Below are positions 1-7,700 of a stretch of DNA of 64,000 nucleotides, in pieces. Below the pieces are notes generated by a model. It was not told the DNA's origin and ran no database searches. It was given only the letters and a program-made list of their open reading frames with translations. This stretch comes from Streptomyces sp. NRRL S-1022 (GTDB lineage: Bacteria; Actinomycetota; Actinomycetes; Streptomycetales; Streptomycetaceae), in the NCBI RefSeq assembly GCF_000720135.1, contig NZ_JOIU01000011.1:337348-401347 (forward strand). Reading direction: 5' to 3'. Each line of letters begins with the position of its first letter. Within the stretch, counting starts at the first letter, position 1. Position numbers and translations under genes: made by a program.

Positions 1-212
1 CCACCGCCGGCGGCACCGGTGATCCGGCGCTTGCTCGCCGTACGGCCCAGTGCGTGCTCGGACAGGCCTCCCGACCACAGGGGCGGCGAAATGCGATGCC
101 GAAGAGGGAACGGAAGCAGGACGAGGCGGCAGTGACCATGGGGCCGGACAGGCAGTCCCCGCTCACCCGGAGGACGCTCGCATCCGCCACGGCCGTTCAC
201 CGGGGATGAGTC
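1..212. other. Upstream non-coding stretch
   Basis: I see no supported gene here. Reading frames in this stretch are shadows of the following gene or lack a ribosome binding site. It may hold the promoter of the YihY-type gene, but no clear -35/-10 pair is visible. Confidence 0.4.
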
Positions 213-1238
213 ATGCACGTGCTCGCGCGCCTGGACGCGTATCAGAGACGGCACCGCTGGGTGGGCCTGCCGCTCGCCGTCCTGTACAAGTTCTACGACG
301 ACCAGGCGCTGTACCTCGCCGCCCTCCTCACCTACTACGGTTTCCTCTCGCTGTTCCCCCTGCTGCTGATCCTCGTCGTCGTCCTGAGCACCTTCCTCAG
401 TGACGATCCGGCCCTGCGGCAGCATGTGCTGGACTCCGCCCTCGGCGAGTTCCCGGTCATCGGCGACCAGATCGGGGAGAACATCCGCTCCTTCCACGGC
501 AACGGTGCGGCACTGGCCGCCGGCATCGTCGGCAGCCTCTACGGTTCGCTGGGCGTCGCCCAGGCCGCGCAGTACGCACTCAACAAGATCTGGGCCGTCC
601 CGAGGCACGCCCGGCCCGACCCGTTGCGGTCCCGCCTGAAGGGCCTGGTCTTCCTGCTCGTCCTGGCACTCGGGTTGTGTGCCTTCACCCTGCTGTCGGT
701 GGAGGGCTCGACCGCCTACGTCCTCGGCGCACGGCTGAGAGGCGCGTCGTGGCTGGCCGCCACCGCGGGGTCCGTGTGTCTCAGCACCGCACTGCTGCTG
801 GCGAGCTACCGGCTGCTGACGCACCGGGCGCTGCCACTGCGCCGGCTCCTCGGGGTGGCGCTGGGCGCCGGCCTCGCCTGGCAGGCACTGCAGTGGGTGG
901 GCTCCTACTACGTGAGCCACGTCCTGCGCGGTGCCACGGCCACCTACGGCATGTTCGGCATCGTCCTCGGACTGTTCGCCTGGCTCTACGCCGGGGCGCT
1001 GATCTTCGTCACAGCCGCCGAGGTGGGGGCCGTACGGGTCATGCGGCTGTGGCCGCGGAGCCTGCTGACGCCGTTCACGGACCGGGTGCACCTCAGCCCG
1101 GCGGACCGCCGGGCCTACCGATCGTACGCGGCGACCGAAGCGTTCAAAGGCTTCCAGAAGATCCGGGTGCACTACGAGCCGCCGCCCGATCCGCGGCACG
1201 ACGAACCCCACGACGAACCTCCCGATGACGCCCGCTGA
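213..1238 (+). CDS. YihY/BrkB family inner membrane protein
   Basis: 341-residue multi-spanning membrane protein of the YihY/virulence factor BrkB family (once mis-assigned as RNase BN). About six hydrophobic segments are visible, near residues 31-60, 105-125, 143-165, 180-202, 212-235 and 247-275. The typical N-terminal YGFLSLFPLLL stretch, the YGSLGVAQA region and the late LYAGALIF segment fit the family. The tail is hydrophilic and rich in Asp, His and Pro (DPRHDEPHDEPPDD). The ATG is chosen because the family's first conserved block begins shortly after it. The biochemical role is unknown; members are often linked to envelope or stress physiology. It stands alone, upstream of a gene on the other strand. 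Confidence 0.9.
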   Translation: MHVLARLDAYQRRHRWVGLPLAVLYKFYDDQALYLAALLTYYGFLSLFPLLLILVVVLSTFLSDDPALRQHVLDSALGEFPVIGDQIGENIRSFHGNGAALAAGIVGSLYGSLGVAQAAQYALNKIWAVPRHARPDPLRSRLKGLVFLLVLALGLCAFTLLSVEGSTAYVLGARLRGASWLAATAGSVCLSTALLLASYRLLTHRALPLRRLLGVALGAGLAWQALQWVGSYYVSHVLRGATATYGMFGIVLGLFAWLYAGALIFVTAAEVGAVRVMRLWPRSLLTPFTDRVHLSPADRRAYRSYAATEAFKGFQKIRVHYEPPPDPRHDEPHDEPPDDAR

Positions 1239-1405
1239 GCTCGGCGGGACAGGGCATGTGGCGGCGGAGGTTCCGAAGTCCGGCGGACCCGGGCACGCGT
1301 GAGTCGGCTCGGTACGGCCGGCTTCTCCCAGGGGTGCCGCAGGTGGCGGGCCGGCGGGCGGGCGAGCCGGAGCCGGGTGCATGCGGTTCGAGGCGTGGGG
1401 ACCGC

Positions 1406-1816
1406 TCAGCCGGGCAGCGCGACGATGAGGTCCACCTCGACCAGCTGCCCTGCGAAGCCCAGCTGCGCAACCCCCAAAAGCGTGCTGGCGGACGTGAAGG
1501 CCGGACCGAGAGCGGAAGCGGTAAGCCGGTGCCAGACGAGACCCAGATCCTCCCTGTCATCGCTCCGCACGTAGATCACCGAACGCACCACGTGCTCCGG
1601 CTGGGCATCCACCGCCGCGAGGGCCGCGAGTGCATTCACGACGACCTGATCGACCTGCACGGCGAGGGAGCCCGCGCCGACGAGAGAGCCGCCACGGTCG
1701 AGGGGACACTGCCCCGCCAGATAAGCCGTTCGGCCGGTCTCCACCACGGTGATGTGGTGGTAGCCCGGCGTCTCATGCAACTGATCGGGGTTGAGACGGC
1801 TGATCCTCGCTGTCAT
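1406..1816 (-). CDS. RidA family protein (enamine/imine deaminase-like)
   Basis: 136-residue protein of the RidA/YjgF/YER057c family. Members form trimers; the best studied hydrolyse reactive enamine/imine intermediates made by PLP enzymes, others act in catabolic pathways. The fold signature is visible: a GRTAYLAGQCPLD block near residues 28-40, the helix QVDQVVVNALAALAAV, the VRSVIYVRS strand and a C-terminal VEVDLIVALPG strand. An arginine at the usual RidA substrate position is not obvious, so it may belong to a non-deaminating subgroup. The frame is open further upstream, but the ATG at 1816 starts exactly where family members begin. The promoter is probably in the gap shared with the divergent metallo-hydrolase. 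Confidence 0.85.
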   Translation of the reverse strand: MTARISRLNPDQLHETPGYHHITVVETGRTAYLAGQCPLDRGGSLVGAGSLAVQVDQVVVNALAALAAVDAQPEHVVRSVIYVRSDDREDLGLVWHRLTASALGPAFTSASTLLGVAQLGFAGQLVEVDLIVALPG

Positions 1817-2104
1817 GCCGCGAGTCTGACCACTCTGCCCCCGACACGCACCCGAATTTTCCCCACCGCGCGACCGTCCGACGCGGCGCGAGATTGGAGG
1901 ACAAGCTGAGGGGGTGTTCCCCGCGAGCGGGGATCCGGTGTGCTCAGGGACGGTCTCCCGGGGGGCCGCGACATGGGAAACGGGATCAAAACGGGGATCG
2001 GGTATCGCGCACACGGCTTAGGGAGACCCCGGTGAGGGGAACCCGGCATTCCGGAACGGATCGCGACGACCTCAGACGGTGCCAGCCGTCGGGCAAGGAC
2101 CGTG

Positions 2105-2938
2105 ATGACTACCTTTGACGACGCGCTCGACCTCCACTTCATCGGCAACGCGACGGTCCTGCTGCGGTTCGGCGAACTGACCCTGCTGACGGACCCCAAC
2201 TTCCTCCACCGGGACGAGCGAGCACATCTGGGCTACGGACTGGTCAGCCGCCGGCTCACCGAGCCGGCCCTCGACGCGGCGGACCTGCCCCGCCTGGACG
2301 GCGTCGTCCTCTCGCACCTGCACGGTGATCACTGGGACCGCCGGGCCAGGCGTCACCTGGACCGCTCGGTACCGATCGTCACGACCCGGCACGCGGCGCG
2401 CCATCTGCGTACCTGGCAGGGGTTCCACAGGGCGGGCGGACTGCGTACGTGGGAGAGTTGCACGCTCACGCGCGGCGCGGCGCAGGTCCGCGTCACCTCG
2501 CTGCCCGGCCGGCACGCGCTGCGGCCCGTGCTGCGCGGCATGCTGCCTCCCGTCATGGGAAGCATGCTGGAATTCGGCCCCGTCGACGGGCCACCGCGTC
2601 TGCGGCTGTACGTCTCCGGCGACACCCTGCTGTTCGACGGCCTGGAAGAGATCGCCCGGCGTTTCCCCGCCGCCGACCTGGCCGTGCTCCACCTCGGAGG
2701 CACTCGGCTGCCCGGGGGATTCGTGGTGACCATGGACGGCGCGCAGGGAGCCGAACTCGCCCGGCGCCTCGACTACCGGCGCATCCTGCCGGTCCACTAT
2801 GACGACTACACCGTGTTCCGGTCCCCGCTGCACGACTTCCTGACCGAGGCGCGCAGGCTGGGGCTCGAGGAGCGACTCCTGCACTGCCCCCGGGGACAGC
2901 ACGCACGCCTGGTGCCGGGCGGCACCGCGGTGAGGTGA
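2105..2938 (+). CDS. MBL-fold metallo-hydrolase (UlaG-like)
   Basis: 277-residue cytoplasmic metallo-beta-lactamase-fold hydrolase. The zinc motif HLHGDHWD (HxHxDH) lies near residues 70-77, after a FIGNATVLLRFGELTLLTDP opening typical of UlaG-like members. Later ligands are suggested by PGRHALRP, YVSGDTLLF and ILPVHYDDY. The substrate cannot be told; the family includes lactonases, phosphodiesterases and stand-alone hydrolases. The ATG at 2105 is preferred over the GTG three bases earlier because AAGGA at 2095-2099 then has normal spacing. It has no operon partner: the next gene lies on the other strand and ends at 3006. Confidence 0.87.
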   Translation: MTTFDDALDLHFIGNATVLLRFGELTLLTDPNFLHRDERAHLGYGLVSRRLTEPALDAADLPRLDGVVLSHLHGDHWDRRARRHLDRSVPIVTTRHAARHLRTWQGFHRAGGLRTWESCTLTRGAAQVRVTSLPGRHALRPVLRGMLPPVMGSMLEFGPVDGPPRLRLYVSGDTLLFDGLEEIARRFPAADLAVLHLGGTRLPGGFVVTMDGAQGAELARRLDYRRILPVHYDDYTVFRSPLHDFLTEARRLGLEERLLHCPRGQHARLVPGGTAVR

Positions 2939-3005
2939 GACGGCTGCGGGAGCGTGTGCCCGGCCGGCGCCGACGTCACTTGGCCGACCCCCGGACGTAT
3001 CGGTT

Positions 3006-3542
3006 TCAACTCCACAGGTCGTCGCTCGTGCACACGTACGCCCCCATGTTCCGCTCCATCATCTTCAGGGCGGCCTGAGCGAGGTCTTCGTGGATGTGCG
3101 CCACGGCATTCTCGGGAACGGTCACCTCGAAGTGACGGATGTGGGCGTCGAGGGCCGAGTAGAGCACGCACTGCTCGGTCACCTGACCGGTGAGTACCAG
3201 CTGGTCGATGCCCTGTTGCCGGAGGAGGTACTCCAGGGGGGTCTCGAAGAAGACGGAGTGGCGGGCCTTCATCACGAAGAGGGAATCGCTGTTCGGCTGC
3301 AAGGGCTTCACCAGGCTGCCGTGCGGTCCGCTCAGGGCCTGCTCCAGCAGCTCGCCGTGGTGCGATCGCCACTCGCCGAAGTTGTCGTTCGCATAGATCA
3401 CCGGTATCGAGAGGTCTCGCGCGCGTCCCAGGAGGTCGGCCACGACCGGCACGACCGTCCGGGCCGAGGGAAGCAGCAGGTCGGCGTCCTTGTGGTCGTA
3501 CGTATTGATCATGTCGATGACCAGCAGTGCAGTCTTGCTCAC
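3006..3542 (-). CDS. Isochorismatase-family cysteine hydrolase
   Basis: 178-residue protein of the isochorismatase/nicotinamidase superfamily. The opening TALLVIDMINTYDH carries the catalytic Asp (residue 10) and the C-terminal half carries the nucleophile block VTEQCVLYSALDAH, with the Cys after a TEQ turn as in cysteine hydrolases of this fold. A lysine in the middle (VMKARHS) would complete the D-K-C triad. Such enzymes cleave amides or vinyl ethers, but the substrate cannot be read from sequence. The start is GTG at 3542 behind a G-rich stretch. It is separated from the TetR gene upstream by 126 bases in which I see no gene. Confidence 0.85.
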   Translation of the reverse strand: MSKTALLVIDMINTYDHKDADLLLPSARTVVPVVADLLGRARDLSIPVIYANDNFGEWRSHHGELLEQALSGPHGSLVKPLQPNSDSLFVMKARHSVFFETPLEYLLRQQGIDQLVLTGQVTEQCVLYSALDAHIRHFEVTVPENAVAHIHEDLAQAALKMMERNMGAYVCTSDDLWS

Positions 3543-3668
3543 CCCCGCCGGGTTCCCTGATCCCGCGAATCACCTCTGCCTGACCGCAGGAATTTCGGGA
3601 GGGGTGTGCATCTGCCAGCCGGCCAGCGCCTCGGGAGCTGTCGGCTCTCCCCCTGCTCCCTCCTCCTG

Positions 3669-4292
3669 TCAGCGCTGTCCGGGTGAACCGATGCCGCGCA
3701 GTATCCCGAACGCGCGCAGCAGGGGGGCCGGGCCCGTGTCCGTGAGGCCGGAGGCCCGCCGTGCCCTGCGGGTACGCAGTACGGCGCGGACCGCGGACAG
3801 GGCGGCGCACGCGATCACCGCGGCCGTGAGGTCGGCGTCCGGGGTGTCCGGCGGCAGCCTGTGCTGGACCAGGACGGTGAGCCGCTCCTCGAAGTCGGAG
3901 AAGGCCTGGACGAGCCGGGTCGTGACGACGTTCTCGATGCCCTGGATCGGATGGCTGAGGGCGGTCAGCGTGGAGGCGGCGAACGGTTCGGCCGCCTCCA
4001 GCAGGGCGTTGCACACCGCGTCCAGGGGCTCCTCGTCCGCCGGGCGCCGGGCCAGGGCGTCCTCGACATAGGCGAAGATCTCGACGCCGTCCGGGAGCAG
4101 CAGCGCCTCCTTGCTCTCGAAGTAGCGGAAGAAGGTGCGCGCCGAGACGTTCGCGTATGCGGCGATGTCCGCGACGGTGGTGGCCTCGAAACCACGTTCT
4201 TTGAACAGGCGCGCGGCCCCTTCCAGCAGGCGGTGCCGCGTCTCCTCCTTCTTGCGTTCGCGCAGTCCGGCGGGGGCGATCTCGTTGGGCAT
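3669..4292 (-). CDS. TetR family repressor, divergent from MMPL exporter
   Basis: 207-residue TetR-type regulator. The N-terminal helix-turn-helix spans about residues 14-60 (RHRLLEGAARLFKERGFEAT, then VADIAAYANVSARTFFRYF), followed by an all-helical ligand-binding domain. It is divergent from the MMPL transporter gene at 4504. The region between them holds three copies of TGTCA-N4-TGACA (4425-4485), so it very likely represses the transporter and itself, with a transported compound as inducer. The start is ATG at 4292, where the family's N-terminus normally falls. No defect is seen. Confidence 0.92.
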   Translation of the reverse strand: MPNEIAPAGLRERKKEETRHRLLEGAARLFKERGFEATTVADIAAYANVSARTFFRYFESKEALLLPDGVEIFAYVEDALARRPADEEPLDAVCNALLEAAEPFAASTLTALSHPIQGIENVVTTRLVQAFSDFEERLTVLVQHRLPPDTPDADLTAAVIACAALSAVRAVLRTRRARRASGLTDTGPAPLLRAFGILRGIGSPGQR

Positions 4293-4424
4293 GGTCAGAA
4301 GCCTCCCGTCATGCTGTCGCGACTGTCAATCGGCACACGTGCCGCCACCCAGGGCCGCGCCCGTGCCCGCGTCACGCTCGCCGTGCTCCGGGATGCGCCT
4401 TCCCACTTTCGTCGCAGCAGCAAA

Positions 4425-4485
4425 TGTCACTCATGACAATTGTCATTCATGACACTTGCTCCTAGAGTTCGTGTCACTCGTGACA
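4425..4485. promoter_or_regulatory. Triple TetR operator TGTCA-N4-TGACA
   Basis: Three near-identical 14-bp palindromes lie at 4425-4438, 4441-4454 and 4472-4485 (TGTCACTCATGACA, TGTCATTCATGACA, TGTCACTCGTGACA). Their centres are 16 and 31 bases apart. They sit between a TetR gene and an MMPL transporter gene and cover the transporter's promoter region; the last copy ends nine bases before the AGGAG ribosome binding site. The repeats are seen directly; binding by the neighbouring TetR is inference. Confidence 0.85.
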
Positions 4486-4503
4486 CTTTTCCTAGGAGAC
4501 CAG

Positions 4504-6708
4504 GTGGCCCGCCCTCCCCAACACCTCGCCGCGCCCATCGGAACGCACACCGCCGCCGGTCCGGCGACCGGCCTCGACGCAGCGCCTAGCGGACTCGGTC
4601 GCCTCGGCGGGTGCTGCGCCCGGCATCCGGTCATGGTGATCGCCGCCTGGCTGCTGGTTCTCGGCTGCGCTCTCGCGGGACGGCATTTCGCCGCGCCGAC
4701 CTTCAGCGACCAGGTCAGCCTGCCCGGCACCGCCTCCCACACCGGCGCCGATCTTCTTGCCACCTCGATGCCCGAAGCGGGCAGGCCGGGCGGCAAGGTC
4801 GTGTTCCACAGCGGCTCCGGCAGCGTGGCCGACCAGCGGCCGGCCCTCGATCGGAGCCTGTCCGAGCTGCGCGGGCTGCCGCACGTCACCGCCGTCTCCG
4901 CGCCCGTCACCAGTGCCGACGGACGCACCGCGTACACCGCGGTCTCCTTCGACGAGCAGCTGAAGAACCTCGGCCACGACTACACCGGGCGACTTGACGA
5001 GGCGACCGGCCCCGCCCGGGCCGCGGGGCTCGGCGTCGCCTACGGCGGCGATCTGGACCAGGTGGTGCGGGCACCGGCCGACGACAAGCTGAGCGAGGGC
5101 GTAGGCGTCGTGGCCGCCCTCGTCATCCTGCTGCTGGCCTTCGGCAGCGTCCTCGCCGCGCTGCTGCCGCTGGTCACCGCGCTGATCGGTGTCGGGGTCG
5201 GCCTCGGCATCGTGGGCATCGTCGCCGCCACCCTCTCCTTCGCGACCTCGGCCACCACCCTGGCCGGCATGATCGGCCTGGGCGTCGGCATCGACTACGC
5301 CCTCTTCCTGACGACACGCTTCCGCCAGGACCTCATCGACGGACGCGACCCGGCCGACGCCGCGGCCCGCACCGCGCACACCAGCGGACGCGCTGTCCTG
5401 GTCGCCGCTCTGACCGTGGCCGTGGCCATGCTCAGCCTCTACGCCTGCGGACTGACCTTCATCGGCAAGATCGGCCTCGCGGCCACCCTCGCCGTCGTCG
5501 TCACCGCCGCTGCCGCGCTCACCCTCGTACCGGCGGCCCTGGGACTGGTGGGCAGGCGCATCGACCGGTTCCGTCTGCGCCGCCCGGTCGCCGAGGGCAC
5601 GGCGGCCGGTGACGGCCGCAACCGGTACGCGGACCTCGTCGCCCGGCGCCCCTGGACGTTCCTCGCCGTCGGCGTCGCCGTCCTCGGTGTGTGCTCGCTG
5701 CCCCTGTTGTCGATGCGTCTCGGCCACGTCGACGCCGGTGCCGACCGGCCCGGCAGCAGCACCCGTACCGCCTACGACTGGATCGCGCACGCCGACGGGC
5801 AGGGCTTCGGAGCGGGGGCGAACGGCCCGATCGTCACCGTCGTCGACGTGCGCGGCGCGAAGTCGTCCGTCGACCGGATCACGGGTGAGGTGACCACGGC
5901 CCTGAGAACCACCCACGGCGTGGCCGCCTTCACCCCCGTGCAGGCGAGCGCCGACGGGCGGATCCTCGTCACCACGGTCACTCCGGCCACCGGCCCGCAG
6001 GACGCCGCCACCGGCGACCTGCTCGCCGCCCTTCGCGGCGAGACGCTGCCGAAGGCCCTGCACGGCACGGGCGCCCACGCCTACCTCACCGGTACCGTGG
6101 CCGGCCAGGCCGACTTCCGCGACACGATCGGCGCACGGCTGCCCGTCGTCATCGGGATCGTCCTGGTCCTCGCCTTCCTGCTGCTCATGACGGTCTTCCG
6201 CAGCCTGGTGATCCCGCTGAAGGCCGTCGTGCTCAACCTGTGCACCACGGCCGCGTCCTACGGCGTGCTCGTCGCGGTCTTCCAGTGGGGGTGGGGGGAC
6301 TCGCTGCTGGGGCTCTCGGAGCCGGTGCCCATCGAGTCGTACGTACCGATGATGATGTTCGCGATCGTCTTCGGGCTGTCCATGGACTACGAGATCTTTT
6401 TGCTGTCCCGGATCGCCGAGGCCTGGCACCGCACCGGCGACAACCGCCTCGCCGTGGGAGAGGGGCTGTCCGCGACGGCGCGCGTGATCTCCGCTGCCGC
6501 GTTCATCATGACCGCCGTGTTCCTCTCCTTCACCGCCTCGCCGACCGTGGTCGTGAAGATGCTCGCGCTGGGGCTGGCGATCAGCGTGGTCGTCGACGCC
6601 ACGGTGGTCCGCCTGATCCTGGTGCCGTCCGCCATGTTCCTCCTGGGGCGGGCGAACTGGTGGCTGCCCCGCCGGCTCGGCCGGGTCCTCCCGCACCTGC
6701 ACGCCTGA
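4504..6708 (+). CDS. MMPL family RND-type transporter
   Basis: 734-residue membrane transporter of the MMPL branch of the RND superfamily, expected to move a lipid, drug or secondary metabolite by proton exchange. It has the duplicated layout: one helix near residue 40, an extracytoplasmic loop, five helices with the motif GVGIDYALFLTTRFRQ, then a second half with another loop and FGLSMDYEIFLLSRI. The Asp-Tyr pairs in the two halves are the proton-relay motif. The start is GTG at 4504, with AGGAG at 4494-4498, rather than the in-frame ATG 16 codons earlier, which would lie within the operator array. Probably repressed by the divergent TetR. The DUF2993 gene follows 51 bases later. Confidence 0.92.
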   Translation: MARPPQHLAAPIGTHTAAGPATGLDAAPSGLGRLGGCCARHPVMVIAAWLLVLGCALAGRHFAAPTFSDQVSLPGTASHTGADLLATSMPEAGRPGGKVVFHSGSGSVADQRPALDRSLSELRGLPHVTAVSAPVTSADGRTAYTAVSFDEQLKNLGHDYTGRLDEATGPARAAGLGVAYGGDLDQVVRAPADDKLSEGVGVVAALVILLLAFGSVLAALLPLVTALIGVGVGLGIVGIVAATLSFATSATTLAGMIGLGVGIDYALFLTTRFRQDLIDGRDPADAAARTAHTSGRAVLVAALTVAVAMLSLYACGLTFIGKIGLAATLAVVVTAAAALTLVPAALGLVGRRIDRFRLRRPVAEGTAAGDGRNRYADLVARRPWTFLAVGVAVLGVCSLPLLSMRLGHVDAGADRPGSSTRTAYDWIAHADGQGFGAGANGPIVTVVDVRGAKSSVDRITGEVTTALRTTHGVAAFTPVQASADGRILVTTVTPATGPQDAATGDLLAALRGETLPKALHGTGAHAYLTGTVAGQADFRDTIGARLPVVIGIVLVLAFLLLMTVFRSLVIPLKAVVLNLCTTAASYGVLVAVFQWGWGDSLLGLSEPVPIESYVPMMMFAIVFGLSMDYEIFLLSRIAEAWHRTGDNRLAVGEGLSATARVISAAAFIMTAVFLSFTASPTVVVKMLALGLAISVVVDATVVRLILVPSAMFLLGRANWWLPRRLGRVLPHLHA

Positions 6709-6759
6709 CCGACCGAACGCCCCGACGCCCGAACGCCGACCGATCCGGAGCCGTGACCC

Positions 6760-7512
6760 GTGGGACCGAACCCCCGCCGAAAGACCCTTCGCGGAATGAC
6801 CCTCCGCCGAAAGACCCTCCTCGTCCTCGCCGTCACCGCCGCGGTCACGGCCCTGCTCACCAGCGCGACCGACCTCCTGGCCGAGCACCGCGCCGAGGAG
6901 CGGATCGTCGCCCGGGCCACGCGCGGGCTGCGGCCGGACGGCCCGGTGCACGCCGACCTCACCACCCCGTTCGCGGGCCTGCGCACCCTGGGAGGGGAGG
7001 TCGGGGACGTCGAGGTGAGCGCGGAAGGTGTGCACCGCCAGCACGCCTCCATGGATGTGACCGTCCGGCTGGACGACGTGACGACCGACGGCGACAGCGC
7101 CGGCGGCACCGCAACCGCCGTCGTGGGATACGACCAGGTGACCCGGCGCCTGGGCACGTCCGGCAATGGCCTGAGGGCCGGCGGCCGGGCCGGCGACCTC
7201 ATCCTCACCGGGAGCGCCGGCCGCCTGGGTCTGCCGGTCACCGTGCGGGCGACCCTGTCCACGACCCCGCACGCCCTCACCATCACGCCCACCACCGTGA
7301 GCATCCTCGGCCGCAGCGTGGCCGTCACCGACCTCGCCGGGCTGCCGGGCGCCTCCGCACTCCGGGAGGAGCTCACACCCCGTACCGTGCCCGTCGGCGC
7401 ACTCCCCCACGGAGTCGCGCTCACTTCGGCGCAGGCCGCCGACGACGGTCTCGTCCTCGGCTTCTCCATCCCCGCCGGGCCGACACCGAATACGGCAGGA
7501 AAGACCGTCTGA
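6760..7512 (+). CDS. DUF2993 (LmeA-like) exported lipid-binding protein
   Basis: 250-residue DUF2993 protein. A basic N-terminus (RRKTLRGMTLRRKT) and a hydrophobic helix (LLVLAVTAAVTALL) near residues 18-33 anchor or export it; the rest is the tubular beta-rich domain with repeated GEVGDVEVSAEGV and HASMDVTVRLDDV strands. Mycobacterial LmeA of this family acts in periplasmic lipomannan maturation, and the family is thought to bind lipids. It lies 51 bases behind the MMPL transporter and is probably co-transcribed, so a joint role in lipid or envelope traffic is plausible but unproven. The GTG at 6760 has GGAG about nine bases upstream; an internal ATG at 6796 is an alternative. Confidence 0.82.
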   Translation: MGPNPRRKTLRGMTLRRKTLLVLAVTAAVTALLTSATDLLAEHRAEERIVARATRGLRPDGPVHADLTTPFAGLRTLGGEVGDVEVSAEGVHRQHASMDVTVRLDDVTTDGDSAGGTATAVVGYDQVTRRLGTSGNGLRAGGRAGDLILTGSAGRLGLPVTVRATLSTTPHALTITPTTVSILGRSVAVTDLAGLPGASALREELTPRTVPVGALPHGVALTSAQAADDGLVLGFSIPAGPTPNTAGKTV

Positions 7513-7700
7513 CCGTCCGAGCGACGCCTGCCGGAGCCGACGCCCGACGTGACAGCCGTCCTCCCGCATGCCCGGGCCGCGATGCGGCCGGTGTCGGAGG
7601 GTCCGGGGGAAGTCCCCGAGGGCACCGGCGACCGCGCCGGGGGCTTCCAGGGCGCAGGTGACCGACGGAACGTGTCGCAGGCGGGGTGGGCGGAGGCGGC

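Noticed and set aside
1913..1936. GTGTTCCCCGCGAGCGGGGAT resembles a type I-E CRISPR repeat
   Set aside because: Only one copy is present, two bases shorter than usual repeats, with no second repeat at spacer distance and no cas genes. Most likely a hairpin such as a terminator remnant.
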